Origin: Diphasiastrum complanatum
Taxonomy: Eukaryota; Streptophyta; Lycopodiopsida; Lycopodiales; Lycopodiaceae
Assembly: GCA_029204225.1 (NCBI GenBank)
Contig: MU831563.1
Location: 62,001-126,000, forward strand
DNA length: 64,000 bases
Direction of reading: 5' to 3'
In this document: positions 45,641 to 57,100 of the stretch, piece by piece
How positions within the stretch are numbered: position 1 is the first letter of the stretch
Layout of the letters: each line of letters opens with the position of its first letter
Notes under the pieces: model-generated
What the model saw: only the letters and a program-made list of their open reading frames with translations
Database searches by the model: none
What the model was told of the DNA's origin: nothing
Made by a program: the position numbers and the translations under genes

Positions 45641-47411
45641 TTTGAATACCTCGTGCCCCGCACTAGGATTGGCATATGAAATCCTCTAAATTAGGGACAT
45701 TTACTCGAACTGATGGAATATTGTTTCCATTTGAATCCTTGTGAGCACTTACCCTCAAACACTATTGGTATACTTGGGTTATTTTACAAACTCCAAATCC
45801 TCAACATCATCAGACGTATGCTTGGACTTTTCGACCTGAATGAAAGTTGTCATATACTTGAATAAACTAGGTCAGAAATCTGTAAATTTTTACTCTGGAC
45901 TATATTCCAGACTATGGAAAAATGAGAATTATGCTAACATTTCCTCGTCAAGGATTCTAATAATTGTTGCTAAAAACAAAATTTCAAGTACTGTATTCTT
46001 GGTTCATATCTGATAAACCATGCTGGCCTATGTTTGATAGACAATTTTGCTTTCCAACCAATAAGCTCGGCTACTACTGTGATTCTCACAATTAGCCCTA
46101 ATCTTACATTGACAATTGAGGTTAAGCACTACAATGCTTTTCTATCTCAAGAGTACAAATGAATGAAAAAAGAGTTTCTACTGATTGATCTCCGTTCCCT
46201 TCTCCTTAAGAAGATTTTTCATCCTTGGCAAATCTTTAGACTAGCAGCTCTACGTATGAGAGTCTGAACTGTATCTGATATCTGATCATATTCACATGAA
46301 TAAGATAATATTCAATCTTTTATGCTCATTGGTTCTTCAAGTAAATCAGTGTCCCACACCATCGACTTATATTCTTTCAGTACTAGTGAACCAACAATGA
46401 CTAGATAATCTCATGATAACACTTACAGGTCAAAGTCCCATACCATCGATTTGGCTGATAACACAATAGTGATTGGTCTTATCATTTTGAGTGCATGCTA
46501 ATTCCATCTAGAGAAGTGACATGACTCATAGTTATCTTATTTGTTGTTAGACAACAAGCTTAAATTATTAAAGATTTGGGTTATTGCCAAAGTACGACCT
46601 TAGACACAACCATGAGAATCATTTGAGTTGTCAATGTAGCTCACAATGTCTTCTTTTAAAGGGTTATGGTGCTAAATTTCAACAAAACACCATGGACAAT
46701 AACATACAAGTGTTTGATTCTAATGATGTCACCTGATGGTGATTGAAGGCTACTAAAAAGTGAATAAAATCCAGCTTTTTATTCCTGAGGAAGAAGTGCA
46801 AGCACAACCACCACTAAAGCCTGAAAAAAAATTGCTCCAATTCAATTGAAGATTAGAGTATGGATTGCATCTATAGTTAGTGATTAGCTTACATATTTTA
46901 TTCAGTGATGATCCACTTGCTATGAACGATCCACAAGTTTGATATAGTACTTTGGGTTTTTGGCAAATATTGTTGATTGGGATACCTTTTGTCACCATCT
47001 TTTTCCACAAGCAGATATTATCAAAGCTACAAAGGCTAAAAGTTGTTTGGTGGTACAAAAAAAGAATCCATTTTTCATTGTACCTTTTGGTAGTACATTT
47101 CACTTTTTGGGGATTTGGGAGGGAGCTTGATAGATGCTACCCATGAGTTAATGCAATGAAGGCATCCCTAGTAATGAGGGGCTCACATAGTCTCTTCAAC
47201 TCTAGTGTACCCACTTTAGAATGTTAAACAATAAACCTTTTTTGAGTGCATTTCTAAAAAGGTAGTGTCCTTGATAGTCCATGTTGTACCACCAAACCAT
47301 GCTTTTAGCCCAAAACAAAAAGTGCCTTTATCCTTTGATTGATGATACCACTATAAAAATCACCTTGTGAAGATCCTTAATCTTGTTGAAAATGCCAAAA
47401 GGAGGGCTATT
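45641..47411. other. Unassigned, probably old transposon debris
   Basis: Continues from the gypsy integrase relic. An open frame at 46753-47103 (minus, 116 codons) shows no domain I recognise. Around 47230-47400 the minus strand reads loosely like the end of a LINE-type protein, too weak to call. Confidence 0.3.
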
Positions 47412-48297
47412 TGTGAAAGATTCGGAATCAATTATGTTGTCCCTTATGTTAGTCCAAGATAGGAATTTATTGTGGCATGTGTTTTGTAAGCCCACAAGTA
47501 AATTCAGATTAGAAAAACCTTATGCTTAGACCTTTTACTATTTAAGTTTAACTATTACAAACAATCATTTGTAATGGTTCAACTTAGAAAGTCTAAGTTT
47601 AAGATTTAATTCCTAAGTTCAAGTTAAGTTTAATTCTAAGTTAGCACAAGTTAATTAGCATTAAGCTTGGAATTAGTCCCATAAGCATGTTAGAGCATAG
47701 GCCCACCACTTTTGCCATATATGGAAGTGGATGAGTGTCTAACAACATTTGTATAAGCATTGTGATAATAAAGACACTTTGTGATATTTTAAGCATGCAA
47801 ACTTGTGTTCCCACTTGTGGATAGAATACTTGGTGGTAGGTGCTCTAGCTCCTCACTTGGTTAATTTATGTGAATGTTATTATGGGATTATCTTTCGTTC
47901 ACTTTTGCTTCCATTCCCTTGTGGTGTTAGTTTAGGATTTGTTTAATCTATTTGCATTACACTAGTAGGGAGACCGCCTTGGTGTAGTTTATTCATTCCT
48001 CCATTTTTAGTTCTCTTCTAGTTGGGAGACCGCCATAGAAGAACCCATAAACAAACAATAGAATCCATGAATAGAGTGGATCCTACTCGTACTCACCCTA
48101 CGCAATGCAATTTAGACCGCCATAATAGAACATAGAAAGAGTCTAAAAGTACAACCTTAGCGTCGTTGCTGCTCTATTCATCATACTATTGTTTCTTAGC
48201 TTTTTCCTTTTTGTTACGTTATCTTAATCATTTTTTTACTTTTGTCTAGTTCACAGCTTCTATTATAGTACTACCTTCCATTTACGTTACTTGTCAC
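47412..48297 (+). repeat. Possible LTR upstream of the gypsy gag relic
   Basis: TGTGAAAGATTCGG at 47412 and ACTTGTCACA at 48297 give TG...CA boundaries, in the right place for a 5' LTR of the plus-strand gag at 49.2 kb. GGGAGACCGCC occurs at about 47970 and 48026, with a shorter form at 48112. No second copy and no standard primer-binding site was found. Confidence 0.3.
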
Positions 48298-48469
48298 ATC
48301 ATTTAGGATCGGAAGAAGAACCAAGACACTTGGTTTGGTGTTTTTTTAGTTTTAAAGTGTTTAGGTTGTTTTTTGGAGTTCTTTTTAGGTTTGTTTTTGG
48401 TAGCAAACCTCACCAATAGCATTTGCCTATCTGCACAGGATCTTAATAGAGCACTAGTATTTCAAAACT

Positions 48470-49080
48470 CCTTTGTGCGAATTCTTGTACGGTTAGGAAA
48501 TACCCCAAACAATTGTTCTGACCTGTTCTTTGACAACTATCACATCCCAAATCAGCTTAGAAAAACTCACCCACCATACAAAGTCCATAAAAAATAGTGC
48601 CAAATCTCTCTGACCCCTGTGCGAATTCTTTGGAGCTGAAAATTGTCAAAAAGCATCAACTTTATCCAAACTTTTCAATAAAAATCATCAAAACAAAATT
48701 CGCCCACTGTCCTAATGGATTGGGAAAACCTCTCAAGAATTCTCAGGGCCCTGTGCGAATTCCTTTCGGACAAAAAAATTACAATTTTGAGCAGACAACA
48801 CTAATTTTGCCATTTTTGGACAAAACAAATTCGCGCACTTATCTGGACTATTTTTGAAAAATTGCACACAACATTTCAAACTCGCCCACGGTCAGATAAA
48901 CAATTTTGCAGTTTGAAATCACAAAAAAATTTGAAAAAATTTAGGTCTGACCCATAAAAGCCCTAATTGTTTTTCAAAATACTGAGGTTCAAAATTTGCA
49001 CACTCTATCTTTGACTAAGTCAACCCCATTCTGAGCTCTTAGTAGCTTGTGCAAATTCTGTCTATGTTTGAAAACCAAGA
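48470..49080. repeat. Degenerate interspersed GTGCGAATTC motif
   Basis: GTGCGAATTC or close forms occur near 48475, 48617, 48751 and 49051. Related forms (AATTCGCCCACTGTC, AATTCGCGCACTT, ACTCGCCCACGGTC) lie between. The spacing is irregular. It forms the region before the gypsy gag relic and looks like a degraded tandem leader. Confidence 0.5.
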
Positions 49081-49204
49081 AAATCCAGAGACATTGCAAG
49101 TTTTGCCTTATTCAGTGTTGATTACGCCCTTCTGTCGATTTCTTGTTCCATTACTGTCATCTTATAGTAATAAAACTCCGGAGAAACGATTGATTATCGG
49201 CAAG

Positions 49205-49764
49205 ATGAGTAAGAAACATGAAGGTGCTCCTGCTCCATGCTTTGAAAGTACGATGGAGGATATGACCCAGTTAGATTCCTCCAAGACATTGAAAATGCGT
49301 GCAAATTCTATGGAGATACTTCTGAAATTGAAAAGCTATGCCTATTCCCTATGATTTTACTTGGAAATGCTAAGGAATGATATCTCAATCTTGAAGAAGC
49401 TGATAGAATTTCATGGGAAACCCTTAGCATAGCCCTTACCAAAAGATTCAAATCTTTTAAATTGACCCAAAGCCATTTCATTCAACTATTTTACATCAAG
49501 ATGAGAAAGGACGAATCAATATGCACCTACATTGAGCATTTTAAACGCCCCAAGGTTGAACGTATTGATGAGCAAATAACAGAAAAAATGGCCACCAAGC
49601 TCTTTCTGGTAGGTTTGCCTAAATCTATCTGACGCAAACTTAAATCAGCTGACTCATACGATCAGCTGAAGAAAGTAATGGATGATGCCATTAGAGAAGA
49701 AGATGAAGGATCCGATGATTCGATGATTGTTCTTGACTTTGAGTCTGTTTCTGATTCGATGTAG
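49205..49764 (+). pseudogene. Ty3/gypsy gag relic
   Basis: After the first frame change (about 49240) the plus strand encodes YDGGYDPVRFLQDIENACKF, a block ending LLGNAKE followed by a TGA where Trp is expected (49377-49379), WETLSIALTKRF, and later KMATKLFLVGLPKS followed by a TGA. This is the retrotransposon gag core. It is clearly related to the gag of element E (DPQRFLQIFENAC). It ends in acidic sequence at 49764, where the minus-strand gag of element J begins. Confidence 0.72.
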
Positions 49765-49769
49765 ACTGG

Positions 49770-50408
49770 TTGGAGCTTTTTTGCTTCTATCATTTCGAGC
49801 CCTTGTTGACATATAGAGCATGAGATGAAGAGGTCAACGAAGTGTCTTGACTTCTTCAATTATCTTCTTGCAGCAACATAGTGATAACTCTGGTAAGAGT
49901 TAGATCTGAGTGGTTAGTGATGATTATCACCCAGTTCTCATATATAGAGGGCAAGCTTGAAAGCAATGTCATGATTGTGTCTTGATCATCTATGACTGAT
50001 CCGACAGCTGTTGCAACAGATTCTTAAATTGGTTAATATGATTCTGAAGAGAATCATTATTCGACATATTGAGTGTGAAGAATTTTCTTCGAAAATATAA
50101 CTTAGTAATTACGTCTCTCACATCATATAGTGAGCTCAGGATGTCCCAAACTTCTTTCAAAGTTTTAGCTTCAGCTATGTGGCCAATTTGAGTATCTGAT
50201 ATATTGAGGATAATAAATGTGAAAGCTTTACCATCCTTCGATTTCCACTTTGAGTCTTCTGTGTTATCTTCAGGTTTCACTTCGATACCTGTAACAACAT
50301 TCCACAACTCGTTGGCGATTAGCAAGGTCTTCATCTTGAATTTTCATAAATATAATTGGATCCATTCAACTTGTCTACGATAAGACCGACTTTACTTTGG
50401 GAATCCAT
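49770..50408 (-). pseudogene. Copia gag (element J)
   Basis: ATG at 50408. A short first frame reads into LNGSNY and ends; the main body (50334-49990) carries MKTLLIANELWNVVTG and TLKEVWDILSSLYDV, then continues in the next frames with LLSSLPSIYENW (about 49950) and ends near 49770. This is a copia UBN2-type gag. No zinc knuckle, protease or other pol domain follows, so element J is truncated where it meets the gypsy relic. Confidence 0.78.
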
Positions 50409-50561
50409 CTAGAACTTTAGACTGTCGTCGTTAAGAGAGAGATACAATACTGTGGAAATTAATTCTCTGATACTGAAACATAATGATTAATTTGATATCG
50501 CGAAAGATATCAAATATTAGAGCTTGTGCTTTGATATAGTATTAGGTCTTGAAGAATCAAC

Positions 50562-50573
50562 GCTCTGATACCA
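50562..50573 (-). other. Primer-binding site of element J
   Basis: The minus strand reads TGGTATCAGAGC directly after the LTR end. Confidence 0.88.
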
Positions 50574-51667
50574 TGTTGGAAAGAGGTGTGTAAAAGATAG
50601 GCCTAAAAGAATCGAATAAAAATAATTCGAATGACAAGAAAGAAAACTTATCGTACACAGTGGAATAGACTGTCTTCCTCTTTCTTCATGCATGACTACG
50701 CCTATCAATTTTGAACAAAACAATAGTGATAGAAATCATGTTCGATCTTATAGTAACTAGCTTTGAAATCATTAGTACTACAATGATTACATAGCCAAAC
50801 ATTAAAATATTGAATTATCAGACAAATAATCAGTCGCGAAGAATTACAGAAATGCATACATTCTAAGATGAAGCTGAGCACAATAAGAAGATAGTATTGA
50901 TTTATATGAAAGCAAAACATATGTAAATGAGTACAACAAGTTGCGGATTGAAGCCGTGTACTCTAAGCTATCTTTGAGCGGCTAAAATATAAGTCTAAAT
51001 TAAGCGCAACTATAACTGATAAGCAGTAAGCGCAATAGTAATCTCTAATCAGCTCTAAAGAACTGAGCTAGAATGCTCAAAAGTGTTCAAGCTTGCAGGC
51101 TTGAGAGAGAGCTAACTATTCAATACATGGTCTTAGAATTAGATGTTGAAATATGAGCAACTATTTATACTGAGCAATTAGGTTGTCAAATGCGGCTACC
51201 AGTTGGCTGGAGTTTGCTGGCATTCATCCAGTTCTTCTCAGAAGTTGCTTGTTGATAAGCGATGACATTTGGTCGTAAACAGTCTGTCTGCATAAATGAA
51301 CGTGACTGTCACTCTGCAAAAATGAACGCAAATTGTCACTGGTGAAAAATGTGAAAAATGCGACACTACATTTTTACTTGCAATTTTTGACAGGCGAAAA
51401 ATGCAAAAAACGTGACACTGTATTTTTACTTGCAATTTTTTACAGTGTCGCTTTGAGAGAAAATTGACAGGTGATAGTGTCGGGTTTTGTAGCGAGAGAA
51501 AATTCCTGACACTGTTGTCAAACTCCGTGTATTTCTATAGACTGTGTAAAAACACTTGTAATTTTGCAGACCGTGTAAAACACGGGAGAATCCACAGAAC
51601 TGAATAAACAGTTGGATGAAGATTAAAAACCGATTAGTCGATTAGTAGGAAGGAGAATAATCCAACA
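50574..51667 (-). repeat. 5' LTR of element J
   Basis: 1094 bp with inverted ends TGTTGGA ... TCCAACA. Internal GAAAAATG and TGCGAC-type repeats lie at 51350-51480, recalling the repeats in the LTR of element C. Its partner LTR is missing; an inverted fragment of the same family lies at 43613. Confidence 0.82.
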
Positions 51668-53290
51668 GTGTTAAGGCAATTTCCCATGTTAAAAAAAAAA
51701 AGGTCTCAAAGACTAGTACTATGACAATAATGAACTAGCATTTAACTTGGTGGCAACTTGGTGTCAATGATAATCTCACTATGATTAGAGTTAAGTCAAT
51801 TAGCATTCGGAACGACTAATGCATGAATATTATGATTGGGAATTCAATGTATAATCATGCTCAACATAGCCAAGGGTTGTGGTTATATGTATTAGAGAAT
51901 TACGTTGTCTATCAATCAATCATTTTGTACTTGGATCAATAGAGAATCATATGGATATTTTAGTATTGGATGAGGCATCTTCATAATCAAGATGGGCTAT
52001 AATTAATTCAGATGCCATGGATATAGTTCAAGGGTTTGATTTTAGCTACTGATGTATTTTCGAATGCATTGGGGTGCGCATGGATTGTGTTATATGTTGG
52101 GAGGTTACATCAACTTAGGATTCTCTATGCTCTAGACAAGGATGGGTTGGGGGGCATCATGGCCCCTCTATGTAGTGTCAATGTGATGTTACTTTATGTT
52201 TCATGCGTGTTAAGTACTTAGGTTATTGCTTTTCTATCTATATTATTTCAAATAGGCACTTCATTTGGCACTTTCTTATATTACATGCATAACATTTTCA
52301 CTCCATTTAGACTTCTTAATAAAGTGACATTAACATGATTCTTGTTATGTTTGTAGCTCCAATTAGCTAAGACCATGCACCCATTCCTTTCTAATAGGAT
52401 AGTACTAGAACATACGTTGATAATACACCTATGATAACCATTGCTTTATTTTGTTGAAGTTGCTACACTTCTATGGTCATTGACATAAGAAGACAACTTG
52501 AATGTGTTTCTATTGACCATTCTAATGAGTTGCATTCTGAATCAAGGTGATTCAAGTATACCCCCCACTTTTGAAATATTTCCCGGACAAATGAGTTTCA
52601 ACCTGAAATGTGTTCTAAGCTAGTTGTATTAGGTTGCATAGTGTTCTTATTAGCTACATTGTAATCAAAATAAATCTCCTTTCGCTATCTATGTGGAAAA
52701 GATCTAATTTGCAGCACCATGATTTCCCATGGCATTCTACCATGAAGGAACATTCTCCCATCTTGCATAAAATTATAGTTCATGCTATCAAAGGATTAGA
52801 TGGTTAAAGCCTACCAAAGGTTTAGTAGCCATTTCACTTGTTTTTCCCTAAACTTTTTTTTTTCAAAGACTATAGCTACAACGTAATCGTGAAATACCGA
52901 TTGGATGCGAAAGCTTACCAAAAGTAGTGGCCATTTCACTTGTCTTTCTTAGACAAAAGACTATACATACCACATGATGGTGACATTGGACAAGTGTACA
53001 CATTGGATGGAAAGGTTGTGGGCCATGCATATTGTGGATAACGCATTTGTAATTGATTGAATGGCATTCGGGCATTAGTAATGAGTGTAGCACTAGAGGA
53101 AAGAGCAAGAAGTAGTTCACACACTCATTACTTCTAATTTTCAACAATGTATAAGAAGCACAATTATTTCTAGTATGGTCACCAATCTCTCCACAAACAT
53201 CCTTATCATTACCCTATAGCAATCTTCATTGGTTTTTTTTTTCTCTTGCGAAGGTTAATCTTCATTGTTTTTCCAATAAGTGTAACGTGC
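51668..53290. other. Unassigned intergenic sequence
   Basis: AT-rich with short open frames only (longest 94 codons at 52863-53147). No domain or repeat family of this window recognised. Confidence 0.4.
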
Positions 53291-53640
53291 TTGAGTGGGG
53301 CTCACCTTCCCAAGGTTCTATTTTTGTGATTCCACAAATCTATAGTTGCAAAAGAGCGGTTTTTGGGCTCACTTTCCCAAGGTTAAATTTTGGTGATTCC
53401 ACAAATAGATAGAGTGTTTTTTGGGCTCACTTTCCCAAGGTTCTATTTTTGTGATTCCACAAATTGATAATTATGAAACATCCTATTTTTTCCAATGTGA
53501 GTGGAAAATTTGAGTCATAGTTGTAAAAGAGCGTATTTTGGGCTCACTTTCCCAAGGTCCTATCTTTGTTACTCCACAAATTGATAGTCATAAAAGAGCG
53601 TATTTCTTCCAATATGTGAGTGGAAAATTTTAGTCAGTAC
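53291..53640. repeat. Degenerate tandem repeat upstream of the ferredoxin/MBL gene
   Basis: Four units are centred on GGGCTCAC[T/C]TTCCCAAGG followed by TTTTGTGATTCCACAAAT, starting near 53297, 53368, 53427 and 53541. The two right units also share AAAAGAGCGTATTT and GTGAGTGGAAAATTT. Unit spacing varies from about 60 to 115 bp. The array ends roughly 490 bp before the start codon. Confidence 0.85.
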
Positions 53641-53699
53641 AAGCTTTTGGTGAGAATTTTGTTGTAATGGAACCCTTTTCTTAAGAGATATGGCACCCA

Positions 53700-54132
53700 C
53701 CTAGCCGCAATATAACAACCAATGGGATATTCCCCACAAAAAGCCAGGTGTTCCAACTTCGTGGAATGGCGAGAGCAGATAAGAACATACGATCCCTTGC
53801 ATCACCCTTTTTCCTTCTCGCAACTTTTGCTTTGGTTTTATCGTGATTTCACATGGAAACACAAGGCCTACGAACACACAGAGAGATATAGAGTGTGAGT
53901 TTTGATTGCAAATTTGATTGAAGACGACGAATCAGAGAATCTAATTGAGTGTGATGATCGAGAGTAGGAGTTTTGGGCGATCTGCATGAGCCTTGCCACG
54001 ACCATATATGAGCAGTGATCACAGAATTTGTTAGCTGGAATCGTTCAAAGTCTGACCTTTATCCGTTTCCATTGGTCTACAAGGTTTTCAGTAACAGCAC
54101 CTGAGGTTTCTTCGGCTGATTGCAAGCTGGCC
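53700..54132 (+). promoter_or_regulatory. Presumed promoter and 5' leader of the ferredoxin/MBL gene
   Basis: A CCAAT motif occurs at about 53721, followed by sequence without strong repeats. Upstream ATGs exist (for example near 53987) in a short frame ending before the main start. No clear TATA box could be fixed, so the transcription start is unknown. Confidence 0.35.
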
Positions 54133-57100
54133 ATGATGGAGCTTTATACTCTTTCCGCTGGAGTTAAACATAGTGATGTGCAGTGGCCGGCAGCGTCGTC
54201 TGGAATTCTGCTGAGATCACAGCTCGTTAATTTGGAGTATGCGTGCCGGGTTGGTTTGAAGTGTAATTATAAAAGCCGCCGTAGTCTTGCCGTTTGCGCT
54301 GCAGCGAGCTCTACTGCCTGCCCAAGTCTGAAATTTGCGCGACCAGAAAATGTGCCCGGGGAATTCTTTGTAGGTTAGTAAAGTTCTTCATTGAAGATTT
54401 GATCTTGAAGTCAATAGTAATCCTGCTCACTGAAATTTTTGTAGACTCAAGCGTAATTGTGATAGTTGAGGCACATGCTAATTTAAGGGCTATCTGGTAT
54501 TATAGTAAAAGATTTCGTGTAAGCCTTTAGGCACATATGGCATATCTTCAGAGGATGGCGATAGGTAATCGAAGGATGAACGACAACCTAAATCGATGAA
54601 ATTGGTTTCTGTTAGTCTTCAGCAGAGTAGAGTTGACATGCCCGCATCCGTTATTGGCCTTACACTGTTGTGCACTATTGAGGATTGTAGGAAACTAGTA
54701 GCGTTTATCTTCATAACATGTCACATCAGGACAAAGGTTTTCATGAGTGAATCTCCATGTCTTGAGTAACGGATGGATCTTCAAGTGATCTCATGTGAAT
54801 AGCATAAAATAATCATTTTACGGCGAGGCTTGAATGAATGGCTGAATTCAAAGAAGTGATCACTTGAGGATCCATGGAAATCTTTTTCTTGAATTTTACA
54901 TAACAAATTTTCCACAGGCGTGCACTCATGCATTCTGGCTTACTTAATTTCGTAGCGTGTGAATTGCTACGATCTCCTCAGTTTTGCAAGATCTAAGCAA
55001 TTATGGTATTATTGAACCTCTACATGCCTCCCACGCCTAAAAATGAATACTAGTCAAATACCCAATAGATGTTATTTCAAGTCCCGTAAAGATTGCTGAG
55101 ACGTGTTAAATTCTGCACACTTTGTGTAGCACCAAAGAAACACACCACCCAACCCTCCCCTTGCCCCTCCCTCCTTCCCCAGCACTGCCTTCCTTTATTT
55201 GTCGCGAAGTAATATCAAGTTCCGCGTGATTATGCAATTTGTCTCATTTGTCTTGTGCTAGTTCCTAGTGATAAGTAGCTATGGTAACGGCACGAGTCTT
55301 TTGACGATTTTTCTCCTGTAGAAGAGGATTTCTGGGATATAATATATTGTGCTATTTAAAGTAATGAGGCAACATTGTTTCGTCTCTAGAATTTTGTTTT
55401 TTCTCAGCTACAGTACTATTTCCTCTCTTTCACTAGTTTTCCAACATAAACGTTTCTTTACATATTATTGCTGTTTTACGTCTGCCCATCTATTTATGTT
55501 GAAGATCTAGTGTGACTTTGCTTATGCAGATCACAACTGTATAGATTGTGATGCTTGTCGCTGGATGAGTCCGGTAAGCATTTGCAATACCAAAGAGCGT
55601 AGTATCGAAAATTTCTTCGTAACTACTAGAGGAAATGTCTAGCATTCATGTGAATCAAGCAAAAAGTTCAATTTTCGTAAGTACTGCTTTGATAAGTGCT
55701 TGCAGATTCTTTAAAGGAAAGTGTGAATACGTAACAAATAGCGTCAGACTTCAATCAGTAACGGTCTGTACTTTGACAGAAAACATTTAATCGAGTCGGA
55801 GAACAATCTGCAGTCTACCATCAGCCCATCACAGAAGAGGAAAGACGTGCAGCTTTACAGGTATTAACACTCTATACTTATGCAGTGGATTCATGAGAAC
55901 TTTTCTGTCTATTTTTAAGTCTAACAAATTTTCATATGATGGGCTACGTTAAGTTACAATGATTACACAGGTGTATGTGAATTTTACATGGGACCACTGA
56001 TAAAATGTTGAGTAAACTACTGTTAAAGGTTGCATCTTTGTAAGCTTTTGTGCCTTTTGCATTCTTGACTTCTGCCCAGTTTTGTTTAGTAAACTCTTTC
56101 CGAGCTGGATCTGTAGGCATTGCTTTCCTGCCCAGTTTCAGCTATACACACACAGGAATCACCTGCTGACATTCTTCAAGTTCAGGCTACCTTCCCCTTG
56201 CCAATCAATGAGGAAAGTCTTCCAGTAAGTGCCAAACTATGTACTAGAGCTTAATAAGAGTTCCTGATAGATATTTGTTCTACTCAAGACATTTATAGTG
56301 GCATGCTCTTACAATGAACTTATTTTCTGAGCCAAAGAATATCTCATAACTACACATGAACTTCCAAACAAGAACTGGAAGCTTTTGGGGTGGAGGGAGA
56401 GTGAGATGATTGCTGGATACAAGCTGAGGTTATGCACGTTTGATTCTTAGGGAGTCTACCATTGTGGATATCATTCAAAGAAGGCTTTTGGTGCTGTTCC
56501 TTACTTCATCAGGCGGTCGGGTGGGAACATATTGATTGATAGGTATCTTCCATTGCCTGCTTTGTTTATTGAGTTTGTATTCTAGCAAATGCAGAAATTT
56601 TTTTGCAAATTACATGGTGGTGTACTCAAATATTTTGAAAGATGAAGATGATAATTTCAGAACAGACAAAAAGTTGAAGATGCTGGCATTTAGTTGCTGA
56701 TATTTTCAGAGAACACCCGTGTTGCTGACACTGACTTTAAAAAATACCAGAGGTTTTGCATGATTGTTTCATATACATACACTGCGTCCTCCAGTGAGTG
56801 GCGTGTTGGGGAAGGTCTCCTTTTCTCTCCTTGAGGTCAGGAGTTTGCAAGAAAAGTTTGCTATATTTTCATCATTTAGAAAATTGAGAAATCTCATCCT
56901 AAAGCTATAAAAACACCCAACTAAGGAAATAAAATATGTCCAGAAAGAAAATAATACTGTAAAAAACTGATGACCACTGGCCACAAGTAGATTATTGTCA
57001 TTATCTAGTAATCATAATTTACAATAGAACCATCACCCCTGCACACCAGGAAGTGTAATCAGCTTTGTTGGATTTTCTTTTTTCCTGTCAACAAAACATT

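Noticed and set aside
46753-47103. 116-codon minus-strand frame
   Set aside because: Cys-rich by chance; surrounding sequence looks like transposon debris and no family is recognisable.
53291-53640. CRISPR-like array
   Set aside because: Eukaryotic context, degenerate units of unequal spacing and no uniform spacers.
54294-54530. 78-codon frame overlapping the end of exon 1 of the ferredoxin/MBL gene
   Set aside because: Runs into intron 1 in another frame; the spliced model with consistent phases explains the region.
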